Shown: in pieces, positions 46,501-57,863 of the stretch
Layout of the letters: each line of letters begins with the position of its first letter
Numbering within the stretch: position 1 is the first letter of the stretch
From: Clarkia xantiana subsp. parviflora
Lineage: Eukaryota > Streptophyta > Magnoliopsida > Myrtales > Onagraceae
Assembly (NCBI GenBank): GCA_036873135.1
Contig: JAPTYO010000001.1
Span: forward strand, 51,902,624 to 51,966,623
Length of the DNA: 64,000 nucleotides
Direction: 5' to 3'
Program-made: the position numbers and the translations under genes
Notes under the pieces: model-generated
Database searches by the model: none
What the model was told of the DNA's origin: nothing
The model's input: the letters and a program-made list of their open reading frames with translations, nothing else

Positions 46501-49500
46501 TGAGGAGCCTAATCAGTTATACTCATAAGCTAATAGAACTAAAATCCCTGCTCCTAAATTCTGACATTGTCTTTAATGCATAAATTTCATGAAAAACAGG
46601 TGAACGATGAAGAAACAAGTGCTGAGACAAGTGAAGAAGTCGAAGAGCAGGTGGTTGAAAAACAGAACACGAGTGAAGAGAATGAGATAGGCAATACAGA
46701 GGAAATTCACCAAATATCGGATGAACATGTAGCGGTTAGTTAGTATTTCACAATGTTCTAATGCCACTTCCATTTGGAATATATATAACAAAGCTTATGT
46801 TATACAGGAAAGGAGTTGTGACATAGAGATACCAGTCATTAAAGAAGAGATATCCACTGAAGAGGATATTACAGTTGCGGATATCAAGGAGGAAATCCCT
46901 ATTGAGGAGGTAGTTAGTAAGATATTCAATGTTGGACCATGATTGTATTGTTATTATATTTAGAAGTGACTCACTAAGAAGTGAAACAGGTGGATACTGT
47001 ACAAGGAAAAGTTGATGAAAGTGGAAATGTGAAACTGGGAAGAGATGAAGAAGCAGAAGAAGATGAAATCACAAAAGCAGAAGAAGAACCAGAAGAAAAT
47101 GTATCTAGTGGAGAAACAACTTCTGGTTCAGATTTCCCATCAGTGGAATTGGGGGATCAGATTGATACAACGGAAACCACAGTAGCTATAGAGCAAATTG
47201 AGGATTCTGCAACCGTTGGAAATATCACCGAAGAGGCTGTGACAGTGGAGAGTGAAGAATCAGACAAACATGAATCATCATCTGCAGCAGACAAAGAGGA
47301 AGTGTGCTTAGAGAAGGAAGAGGCCCAACAGTCTGAAGGTGCCCAAGACATACAATGTGAAGTTGGGGAGTTAAAGGAAAGTGAAGATGGACAAAAAGAG
47401 CTCATTCAGAATGTAATAACTACTAACGAGGTACTTCAGAGGAGACAAGTTAATCACTAATTCAATTCCATTTCGCATAATAATCTTATGCCTTAGTTGT
47501 ATTGATTGATATTTTTGGAAACAGGGGCAAGATGGAAGTGACCAAGTTCCCAATGCTGAGAAACAGAGTATAAGTGAAGTTCAGGATGAAATCCCTGCGG
47601 AACAGGTAATAAGTTGGAAAATGAACATGGAAATTCAACAATTTGCCATATTTTCTCTATGTGTGTACAAACTCAACCAATGTATTCAATAGCTTAACTG
47701 CTTCTATAAATGTCGAACATTTTTAACAGAAGGTTGATGAGGAGGCAGCAAAAGATGATGAAGACACAAAAAGAAATGTCGAGGGTGATGAAACTATCAT
47801 AGTGCAAGAAAATGATTCCTCTGTGGTATGTAAGGAGGATGTAGAAGAACAAACTTCAACCACAATTCAGGAAACTGTGGAAGAAAGTGAAAAGCAATGT
47901 CTAACGGAACCCTCTGAGGTAAATGGCCACACCGAAACTGAAATTGAAGCAGTGGCAACAGGAAATCAAGAAGATGAAAGTGAAACAATAGAAGATCTTA
48001 GTTCAAAAATTGAAGTACCAGAAACCCACAAAAAATCAGAAGATGATGATGCCAATAAATTTGAGGAGCCCGAGAAAGAGCCAAAGAGCACAGATGATTC
48101 CATATGTGATCAAGTATTAAATGAAGGGGTGAGTAGCCTAATCAATTTTTATAAGCCAATAGAACTGTAATCCTTGTTCATAAATTCTGATATTGTATTC
48201 TATGCATAAATAAATTTCACGAAACCAGGTGAATAATGGAAGTGCTGAGACAAGTGAAGCAGTTGAACAGCAAGTGTTTGAGGAAGTTGTTGAAAAACAG
48301 AACATCAGTGAAGATACTGAGCTTAATCAGGTAAATGTGGAAGATTAGGAGATAGAGGCCATATTTCTATTCTGTACACACAGTTGTATCTTCAATTCAT
48401 TAAACGTTCAAACTTTTTTCACAGAAGCTCGATGGAACTGAAAAGGTTGATGACCGTGAAAGCTTGAAACTTGAAGATGACAGCAATGCAGAAGAAATTG
48501 ACCAAACATTGGTTGAACATGTAACGGTTAGTGAGGTTAGCTTTAGTATTTACAATATTCTACTGCTTCTTCCATCTGCAATATATGTAAAAAAGCTTAT
48601 GTTATGCAGGAAAGGAGCTGTGAAATTTATGTTGCAGATGTCAATGAGGAAACCCCTATTGAGGAGGTAAGTAAGATAGTCAATACTGGACCCAAAAATA
48701 AAATAAAATTGGACTATGCTTAAATTGTTATCATATCTAGTAGTAACTCACCAACAAAGGAAACAGGTACACATTGTTCAAGGAGAAGATGAAAGTGGAA
48801 ATGTGAAACCGGAAAGAGATGAAGAAGCAGGAAAAGATGAAATCACAAAAGGAGATGTTGAGAATGAGGAAACCATCATACTGCAAGAAAATGATGTAAC
48901 CGAGGATGGTACTACTGTGGAAGAAGTAGTAAGAGAGATAGATATCATTAAAGAAGACATCACTGAATCTGAGGGTTCTGATAGTAAGAATTTGGATCTT
49001 GAGAGTGCTGAGGAACAACAGGAGATTGTTACTGAAACAGACAAGTCCATTATCTCCACTGAAGAGGTAAATAAGAAAGATAAATAGAGATAGTGAGGAT
49101 ACCTTGGTTCGTAAGCTACCCTTTACTTGTATCGTATAAAGCACGTCTGGGAAATATAATATCAACCTTTTAAAACAGGTACATGATGAAGACATAGAAA
49201 GTGATAAACCACTTGAAGGGGGTGACACAAAGCCAATTTATGAAACATCAGTTCAACAATTAACATCCAACAAGGTTAGTTTCAATGTCTATAGAGTTAC
49301 TTTTTTGCTAGTAGTGCTTCTATCCATAAAGTCTAACAAATCAAGAGTGAGCCATTCTACAGGAAGCAGATTTTGAAGAACATGGAGAAAGAGACTCTGG
49401 AATTCTGGAAGCTACGAGTGAAACTGAATCATCTGCGATGAAGTTAGAGGAAACAGAAGATGAAGAAATCAGTTGCTCGATTGAGGGGGCAGATGAAGCT

Positions 49501-52500
49501 GTTAAGGAGCTGATCTCAGAGATCCCCTCGACCGAATCTCAACCGGATAAAGAGATCAAGGAGACTGAGGTATCCTCACATTTCACGTATGAGACGATAA
49601 AAGAAGAAACGCAAGAAACTGAAACAAAGGAAAGCATTACAGAAGCAGAAGATTCTGAAACTAGGAACCTGAATATTCAGGATGAAGCAGAGAAGCAACA
49701 TGAGACTGTCAATGAAAAAATTGAGCCCATTCAGGATGGAAACTCCCATGCAGAGGTAATCACAGAATCAGATTGTGTCAATCATGTGCCTCACTTTGTC
49801 ATGATTAAAAAAAATGTATAAAGCCAACCTTTTGAAAACAGGTGGATAACGGACATGAAAATTTTGAAAGTGAAAGCATCAGATTGGAAAGTGGTAGAGC
49901 AGATGACACCAATGAGGTTAGTATTGTTATCTACATTGTTATCTTAAGTTCTCAGATGTGTTCCATTATCAATACTGTAATTGAATACGCGTTATCACAG
50001 GAAAAAGGTGAATTTAATGAAGCAGAGGAAAATGCAAAAGCAAGTGAATCCTCCAGTGTAGAGCTACAGAAAGTCATAGAAGAGAAGGAACAGATTATTT
50101 ACTCAAGAGAAATCAAAAGTGAACTGATGGCAGAAATTGAACCGAAAGAGACCATCTCAGGCTCAGAGGATTCAGAGATTAAAATTTCAAACTTTGAGGA
50201 AATTTGTGCTGCAGATGTCAGTAAGTCTGAGAACGTCGCCGTTGCCAAGGAGGTAAGTAAGATAGTCAATTTGGAGCATGCTTGTATTGTTGTGTCTACA
50301 AGAAACTCACTTAGAAGTGATACAGGTGCATATTGTAGATGATGAAGTAAATTTGATCTGTGAAACATCTTCCCGAAATTTAGTATTTTTGCGAGTTACA
50401 CATAATGTTTCTGATGTCCACTATTCTGAAAGGCAATCTATTTTCTGTTATATAGGGCATAGGGTCTGTTTCAGTTGAAGCAAATGATGAAACCAAAGAA
50501 GCAGGTGATCAAAGCAGTGTTGAAATGGTTACCCTAATAGAAAGAGAGATTGAATCATCTGAAGCTCATATAGACAATAGCACAGAAACTGGGATAGCCT
50601 CATGTGTCACAAGGGAACTTATAAGAGAGGGAGATGATGAAACTGAAGAGGCTGCAACTACAAGTGAATCATCCACTGCTGAACAACACAAAGAAGAAGG
50701 TATGAGCTCCATTTTGCCAGAAAAGGATGCAGAAGAGCATGTCGAGGAAGAGACTGCAGAGGAAGCACATAGTATTGAATCGGTGCCTCCATTAGAAGAG
50801 GAGACAAGAGCATTAACAAGTGAAGTCAATCATGAATCTGATTCTGAAGCTAAGAACTTGAATCTTGAGGAAGCAACAATTTTGGATGTGACTGAAGCAG
50901 ATGAGAAGGAAGTCACTTATGAGGAGGTGATTATGCTAACTTATTGTTTCCCTTTTCAGTTTCTGCTTCTTAAACATAACAGGGGAAGCATGTTCCTTCT
51001 ATACAGGGAAAGGGCATTGTTTCAGGTGAATGTATAGAAGCAGAAGATACAAGTGTACGCATAACAGAAGGAGGCGGTGAAAATGAAACCAGAGAAGCTG
51101 AGATAACCTCCACTGTAACAGAAATAACAAGTGAAGTCGAGCTTGAAGTTGAAAAAGAAGAACCTGAGAATTCTGGACTTGAAAACTTAAATCTCGAGGA
51201 GGTGACAGCAGTGGATGATGTCGAACTGTCTTCTGTGGAGGTAATAATGTAGTCATGACTGTGCTAATATGTTATTTCCTGTTAAGAAACTTTACCGAAT
51301 GTTATAGTAACTTGGATGCATCTTTGTTGTACAGGCAGAAGGCCCAGTTTCAGGTGAGTATAAAGAAGCAGAAGATGGTGAAACCAAAGAAACTGTGAGT
51401 CTCACATTTGAGGCAAGAGAAATAATAAGTGAAGCTGAAAACGAACCAAGCTCAGAGTCTGCAGGTTCTGAAATTAATAGCTTGAATCTTGAGGAGGTGA
51501 CAGCTGCGGATGCCAAACAATCTGAGCATGTCATTGATGCAAATGAGGAGGTAATTAGTAATTAAGTATTAGATTAGGAATATGCTAACAAGGAACTGCA
51601 TAGAACCTTTATCATACAACTAACTAACCGAGACACTAAATCAGGTGCATGAGACAGCTGACATGATAAAAGAAGCGACACAAGAAACCGAGGTTGACGG
51701 TGAGAAAGTTAGAGAAGCAAGTGAGGTGACTGAGGGTGTAAGATTTACTGAAGAAGAGGTATATCAGACAATAAATAAAACTAAGGATATAGATGCATTC
51801 AGCATGGTAGTCAGTATAGTGGACAGCTTTTGTATCAAATCTCACTCTCTTCTGGAACAGGAAAAATACGACAATGAAGCCACGAAACAGTCTATTGAGA
51901 AAGATGTTGATGCAGCAAAGGAGAATTATGAAACAATCACTGAGGTAAGTTTTATTTTGAGGAATCCTAAAAGTTGTTCCATACTCATAAATCTGAAACT
52001 TAAACCATTATCATTCAATAGGAAAGAGACAGCAGCACGGCCTTTCCATCAACCATGCAAAGTGAGTATTTTAAGGAGTTTGCTGAGAAAACAGACTCAT
52101 CATATGACAAAAGTCTAGGTGTTGATGAAGCTGGATCAAAGCTCAATGAGGTAGCTAGTGAAAAAGGAAGTGAATTGACCTCAAAAGAGGAAGAAAGTGG
52201 CTTGCAGGATTATGCTCCAAAAGATGCAGTAATTTCTGATGGAGGTCCACAAATCATGTCTGAGGATCGCAAAATTACACCTGAAGTCAAGTCAGAAGTT
52301 CAAAGTAGAGATATTTTCACAGGACCTGAAGTTGTTGAAGGTGAAACCAAACCTGCTCCAGAAACTATAGATGTTCATCCCAAAGAGGTAAAATTATTTT
52401 TTAATTTTATGAAAAAATAAAATAAACTATCTATCAGATGAACAAATTTATTAGCATTGGTAATCCAACTGATGCCCCATTCATCAACCAGGTTGAAGAT

Positions 52501-52923
52501 AACCATGAAACAACTGGTGAAGCAGAGACAACTGGAGTTGTTGAGAGGAACATAGACAGTAGTTATGTTGTGGTTGGTGGAAAGGGATTGGATGACAAAG
52601 CAGAGTTGTCACTATCTGATCTCCTCCACAAGGCAAGAGATCAAAATCAGAAAGTGGCTACACCACTTACTGAAGAGAAGGATATTGTGGGAAGCACATT
52701 AGAGGTGGTGCATAATGAAGAAGCAGATGCACATGAAGTAAAAACAGACGAAGAGAGAGATGAATCAGAAGTTATTGGGGAGAGTTGTAAAGACATTGAT
52801 GTGAAGACTCCTAAGAAACACACCAACATCCTGTCGGGTGTCAGCTCCAAAGTGAAGCATTCCATATCCAAGGTGAAGAAAGCTATTACCGGCAAGTCTT
52901 CCAACTCCAAAACTCCAAAATGA
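37552..52923 (+). CDS. RBB1: Giant acidic repeat protein, RBB1-like, 43 exons
   Basis: I reconstruct 43 exons and about 3,616 residues. Every exon I can delimit is a multiple of 3 nt and every intron is phase 0 with GT-AG ends. Exon 1 (37552-37605) gives MATAAAAAAEIPETLPST; exon 2 is 38412-38864; exons 3-43 are given in the following entries. The protein is overwhelmingly Glu/Asp/Ser/Thr/Val, with no transmembrane segment and few cysteines, and is probably largely disordered or coiled. The last exon ends in a basic tail (VSSKVKHSISKVKKAITGK, then SSNSKTPK). Arabidopsis RBB1 (REGULATOR OF BULB BIOGENESIS1, AT5G40450) is a plant-specific, very long protein affecting vacuolar bulbs and transvacuolar strands. 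The identity rests on size, exon style, acidic repeats and the SMR6-like neighbour, not on an alignment. Alternative: another large acidic titin-like plant protein. Confidence 0.75.
38188..38310 (+). repeat. Imperfect tandem repeat in RBB1-like intron 1
   Basis: Three to four units of 30-38 bp share GCACCC(A/G/T)AAA, then TTCATGTTTTTTTTG and GAATG or AAATG. It lies entirely within intron 1 (37606-38411), about 100 bp before the exon 2 acceptor. Confidence 0.7.
38412..41196 (+). other. RBB1-like exons 2-8: cassette copy A
   Basis: Exons: 38412-38864, 38946-39143, 39228-39359, 39448-39591, 39702-40175, 40249-40428, 40504-41196. From the middle of exon 2 (about 38703) onward, each exon and intron has a partner in exons 9-15, about 2.76-2.81 kb further on. 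Exon 3 has a CAGCAG tandem acceptor, so 38946 or 38949 may be used. Recurrent peptides here are EDKLNLSAVIEEE in exon 2 (a variant in exon 6), FEPLEQVSEDTE (exon 3), GHQLIQEADEENET (exon 4), and DDISNEG at the end of exon 8. All boundaries are consistent with a single open frame. Confidence 0.85.
41287..43996 (+). other. RBB1-like exons 9-15: cassette copy B
   Basis: Exons: 41287-41613, 41707-41904, 42002-42133, 42220-42363, 42464-42985, 43059-43229, 43316-43996. This is the tandem duplicate of copy A. Exon 10 matches exon 3 at 49 of 66 residues and exon 11 matches exon 4 at 36 of 44, by direct comparison. Exon 9 is chimeric. Its first half (VNDEQASTETSGEVKKQAVD) resembles the start of exon 16, and its second half (QNQEETADKLNLSAVIEEE) resembles exon 2, with the switch near 41450. 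The exon 11 donor is AAC|GTGAAT, weaker than AAG|GTGAAT in exon 4. Confidence 0.85.
44087..48666 (+). other. RBB1-like exons 16-30: second repeat series
   Basis: Exons: 44087-44455, 44553-44645, 44744-44824, 44900-45154, 45258-45296, 45381-46118, 46200-46499, 46600-46734, 46808-46909, 46990-47430, 47525-47605, 47730-48128, 48229-48330, 48425-48526 (or 48535, since two in-frame donors lie 9 nt apart), 48610-48666. Three related sub-cassettes start at exons 16, 21 and 25. Exons 21 and 25 share SGSDFPSVELG and (S/A)AADxEEVCLEKEE, while exon 16 keeps only a VFLEKEEPQ equivalent. Exons 17 and 26, and exons 18-19 and 27, are also related. The DISNEG/HISNEG/VLNEG ending recurs in exons 19, 22 and 27. 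Confidence 0.8.
48767..52923 (+). other. RBB1-like exons 31-43: diverged acidic exons and C-terminus
   Basis: Exons: 48767-49066, 49179-49274, 49363-49755, 49842-49916, 50001-50252, 50326-50346, 50456-50926, 51007-51240, 51335-51550, 51645-51758, 51861-51944, 52022-52387, 52492-52923. Exons 37-39 form a looser repeat whose shared start is a G(I/P)xSVSxE-like segment and whose shared end is (L/N)LEE(V/A)T. Exon 36 would be a 21-nt microexon. For exon 43 I chose the acceptor at 52491, because the alternative at 52437 leaves an intron of only 50 nt. The last 35 residues switch from acidic to strongly basic. The stop is TGA at 52921-52923. Confidence 0.75.
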
Positions 52924-53119
52924 ATGACCCACTTCTACTCAATGCAACATACTACCTTCCACTGCTCTGCAGAAAGTCATTTTTTATGTAATTAATTAGG
53001 TTTGGTGTGCGTGTGGATATATTTTTTTCTTCGGATATATTTTTTTCTTCAACATACAGTTCCGTATGTATATGTGTAGTTTCATGAGCAGTGTAATTAT
53101 AAGCGTGTTTTCTTAAAGA

Positions 53120-53785
53120 GTTAATAAGTTTTTGGTCTAATATATTCGACCACTTTTGGTTTTGGTGTAACATTTTTTTATTATATTTTTTATGCAGTAT
53201 GTTTGCAAATTGTACACTTTTGGTGCATTCGTTAGTTGACCGTCAATTTTGACCGTTAAATAGTCACGTCATTAATTCCCAAACTTTTAGTTTGTTCAGG
53301 TTAGTCCTCAATTTATTTTCCATTTTTTTGTACAATTTAGTCCCTAAATATTTCAATTGAACCCTACACCAAAAATTAACCTAATCGGGGTCCGACAGGC
53401 TGGGTTAGACCCTTGTTAAGCTCACCGGACCTAGACGACCCTAATCAAGATCTGGCCCAGTCATGAGTCTGTCCCTGCCTAGGTCAATTTTGACCTAGGG
53501 TCTGGGTAGAACCCTGAATAGGTTAGTTTTGGGTTTATGGTTTAATTGAAATATTTAGAGACTAAATTATACAAAAATATAAATAAATTGGGTAGTAAAT
53601 TGAACAAAATAATAGTTTGGGGGCTAGTCTTGTGACTATTTAACGGTAAAATTAACAATCAACTAACGAATGCACCAAAAGTGTACAAGTTACATACATA
53701 TTGCACTAAAAGTATACAAAAAATAGATATTGCATAAAGCGCCAAAAGTGGTTAAACATATTGTACCAAAAGACATTCTATCAAT
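53120..53785. mobile_element. Foldback element between convergent genes
   Basis: Inverted arms share CACTTTTGGTGCATTCGTTA and its complement CTAACGAATGCACCAAAAGTG, plus outer AT-rich segments. The arms resemble family 1 foldback elements (GTGCATCCGTTAGT in the 3828 and 22444 copies). The centre carries ACCTAG/CTAGGT and GGGTC/GACCC motifs like the element at 20032-20536. No clear target duplication. It fills most of the 1.25 kb between the RBB1-like and RST1 stop codons. Confidence 0.7.
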
Positions 53786-54115
53786 TTCCTAAATCATCAA
53801 GACTATGCAACAATTGAAGATGAATTATGAAGAAAAACTAGTCTTCTTAACAAATATAAACTAAACTGAATAATCAAACTAAAAATATTAAATACGAGGC
53901 ATATTTGAGTTACCTTTCATTGCCAAATTAGCTTATCATTCTATCTGCAAAAAATAAAAAGCATAGTTAACAGATATGCACTTAACAATAGTCTTAAACA
54001 TACACATACATTTATCTACGTCAAATTCATCTTAGTCACATGGGACGAACATAATGAAGAGTAGACTTGTCCAAACAGTTTACCCAGTGTTTACAGATTG
54101 AACACATATACAACA

Positions 54116-54121
54116 TTTATT
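54116..54121 (-). terminator. Candidate RST1 polyadenylation signal
   Basis: AATAAA on the minus strand, 49 bp past the RST1 stop codon. Plant signals are loosely conserved, so this is a candidate only. Confidence 0.4.
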
Positions 54122-54169
54122 TTTGGTTATCGCGGCAGTTACTGTGCTTCAGACCAACGTCTCCTCTCT

Positions 54170-57100
54170 CTATATTTTCTGCTGTATCTTGGGAATCTCC
54201 ATGTGAGCAAGCCTAATCTGCTTCTGTAAGGGCAAGTATTTCCTCAAACAGAGACAAGCTTCATGCATAACATGCACCAAAAAAGGAGCCAACCTTCTCT
54301 CACTCTCATCAATTTCTTCACCACCCTGCACTATCCTTGTTGTCCAACTGTGGAGACGCTCCACTGATGCATAAAGACCGGCTGTGAAACGTTCTGCAGT
54401 GGATTCCCAGGTGGGGTCCATCGCCAATAGAGAAGTCAGAGTCAGTGGCAGATCGCTTAGTACTGTGATTCGGTCCAGTATTAGAAGAGGCATGTATTTG
54501 GAGAAGCTTCCACATAGAAGACCAATGAACTGCATCACCTGTCAGTTGAAACCCAACATGAGTAAGACAAGACCATCATTCTGCATAATAGTTTACAAGT
54601 TTTGACTTACCAGAGACGGGTAACGTGAGACACAGCTGATTTCGACTGCATCAACCAGCCATTCTCTTTTAACACTACCTTCAGCATGTTGAATAGCAGC
54701 AACAACTTCGATAAGGACATCCCAAGTACCTGTACCCAATACAGAAGTTCTGTCAACTTCATGTTTATCGTCGAGTGACATACTTTAGAGAAGACCCTAA
54801 CTTAGAGGATCTTTATCACGTGGTGACTTCTCATTATTCACACTGAGTCATGTCAAATTGCCATTTCCTCTCTTTAACAGTATATAACCAACAACAACAA
54901 AAAAGAACTAAGGGTTAAGAACCTATAAATTGTCTGAAGTTTCCCCTATGTGAGATTTTGGTGTCTGAAGTTTAAATTGTTGATATTAAATGTAAGTTTC
55001 AAATTTGTTGAAATTTGCTGTCTCCGTTCAAATTTGCTGTTAAAATTGACAGAACTTGATCATGTGCTTGTCATATGACCAAATAAAACATAAATCTCAA
55101 AATTGCCCCTAGTTGGGTGGTGGCTGGCCGGAGTTGGGTGGTGGCCGGCCGGAGTTGGGTGTGACTGGAGTAAACATAAAAGTATCGGGGGAAATTTCGA
55201 CTTTTCACACCATTCTGTCAAATTTGACAGAAAAAATGGACGGAAAACCAAATTTCAACAAAGTTGAAACTTCAGACAGTCAATATCAATAATTTAAACT
55301 TCAGACACCAAAATCTCACATAAAGCAAACCTCAAACAGTTTATAAGTTCTTAACCCAAGAACTAACCAGGTGATTGGGTATTGAGTATGAGACCCTTCA
55401 CTTGTCCCAGCTCCGTTATTGGGAGGGTTCCACGCCGAACCAACCTCGCTTTTAATTCAACCTTTTTAAGGGATGGGGCTATCTGATCATTGCCTGGAAT
55501 CCAATCAACCTGTAAAATAGGACCAAGTGACAGTCTGATTTTATCATCATAGCTAAGTTTAGAGACATACAGTGTTCGGAACAGTGTAACTAGGCTTGCA
55601 AAGAGTTGACAGGGAGCACATTACCTGCAGAAAGTTTGACAACCAATCCCTTGGGGCCTTCTCGAAGCAAATAACAGCTTCGGATAATTCCTCTTCATAA
55701 TCTGCTCGATCTGTTTCAGCTATCGTATCCAACTGATATGGTAGCAAAGAAAAAAGCACTTCTATGCACGTGTTAACATCTGATATATGCAATGTCAAAT
55801 TTGGAGCTGCCTCCTCCAACATCCTACAAAGGCCTTTCCAACATGAAATACGTAAAAGTCTTTTCTTGCTAGGGTGGTCTATTATAAGAGACCTCATGAA
55901 ATCAGCTACATCCTTGAGTAAGTTTTTAATCCGAGACCCAGAGAACAATTTCACTGTTTCCGCAAGATGACAGAGCAAGCGAGACTGTAAATTTGGCTCA
56001 AGTGAGTTGAACCTAGGTAGATCCCAGAGCTCATCTAGCAGGGTTAGGAGTTGATCAAAATGGGAAGCATGAGCAAGTGCAAACCGAAGGCTTTCCTCTC
56101 TTAACCCCTCCCTCACACTCGTCACATCAGCGGGAATAGAATCTTGAACTTGAGCCTCATATCTCATGCATCGCCTAACAATTGCTCCCCACTCCAAGTT
56201 TGGCAATCTTGGAGCTTGTGTAAGGCACTTCAAGACTGATTTAATTGTTCTGATGTGTGGAAAGGTACCTGACTGAAGTTCAGAAAGGCAAAATATACCA
56301 AAAAAACATCATCCCATGCAGCAAACCATTTTTATGGTTCTATATTTCCAGAATGAAGGGAAGGGGCAATGGAACAAAAGCTTGGAAGAAGTTAATTACC
56401 TCAAGATTTGGGTGACCGAGATTCATCAGCCACAAGCATAGCTTCATGACAACACTGTCATCTGCAAATGTCTGGGATGTGACTTGCAGGCTGGAACCAT
56501 CAGCTGATATCTCGTTATCACCATCCTTAACTTCTCTGGACACCAGACTATATCGAAGAAATGAAACTGCCCATGCAGCATAATGTTGCAGTTGATGGTC
56601 TGCAGAGGTTTGTGCAACAAGAAATATCTCTTGCATCAATGATGTTAGTTCTGCTTCACAAACAGGAGTTGAAAGAAGATGACCGGTTGTATGAGAACCC
56701 TGTGGTGAAGCATTTTCATAGATGATCATAGATAAATAACTGATTACTGAAATATTTCAAAAACCTCAGCTGAATATATAGGCCAAAATTACCTTTTGCT
56801 TGTAGCTAGTCCAGACTGAAGAATTGAAGTGATTATGAAACATCCCTGCTTCTGCTCCTAAAGAATTAACAACTCCAAGCATCCCTCCAAAGTGAATGAT
56901 TGGAGGGTTACGATTAGAGTAACACTTTTTAAACAATTCCAATAACCCTTCAACACACTCAATAGAGGAAACACCCTCATGCAGAAAGTAGGCAAGAAGA
57001 CTCCCTGCGGCACTACATGATGCCACCAAGAAGCTCTCGTGGAAGAAACCCGACTTTTTAACTGATACTAAGTCAAAAATCAGCTCTCTATAGCCGTGTA

Positions 57101-57779
57101 GCAGATGTTCTAGTTCGCTAAAATTCATCAGCTCCACTCTATAGCAAAAAGTCACTACCATGGGAAGTGCAAGACAAGATCCAATGGACAAAAGCACTTC
57201 ACCAGTGCAGGAAACGGAATTGTGCACCAGAGGATTCAAATGTGGTATCCATGATATGATCAATTCTTTTAGCTTGAGTATAACTTCATGTTCACCAGCT
57301 CCATACAAGGCACTGACAGTAGCCCCCAAACCAAGGACAAGTCCAGCAAGACCCCAAACATCTTCCTCTAAAATGTCATGCTCATTCCAATCGATGTCGA
57401 TATCCAAAGTTGTTGCATACGTGCCCTTTGGAAAATATTCAGATAGGTCTCTCAGAATCTCAGATGAAGATCTTGTAAGTTCAGAAATTGTAAGAGAGAG
57501 AGATCTGACTATCTTCCCCAGCAATTCAATTTCTCGCATTCTGTGTGCTTCTTGGTCAGAATTCGGTGTATCGGTAGGTCCGTCTCTAGTTAATAGGCCT
57601 TGGCATGAAAATCCCAAACCAATCCCACAGGCTCCTTTGACAAGTGTGCTTTTACTACCACGTAAAACCTAAAAACAGGAGGATCAAAGAATAAAACCCA
57701 CCAGATGACAAAGTTGAATCTTGTATCATACGAGATTTCATTTATCAGGACATAACATATTAAAAATGCACACACAGAC

Positions 57780-57863
<84 letters not shown>

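Noticed and set aside
38521..51534. Many minus-strand Ser/Leu-rich frames opposite the RBB1-like exons
   Set aside because: These are antisense shadows of Glu/Ser-rich codons (CTC, TTC, TCC and similar).
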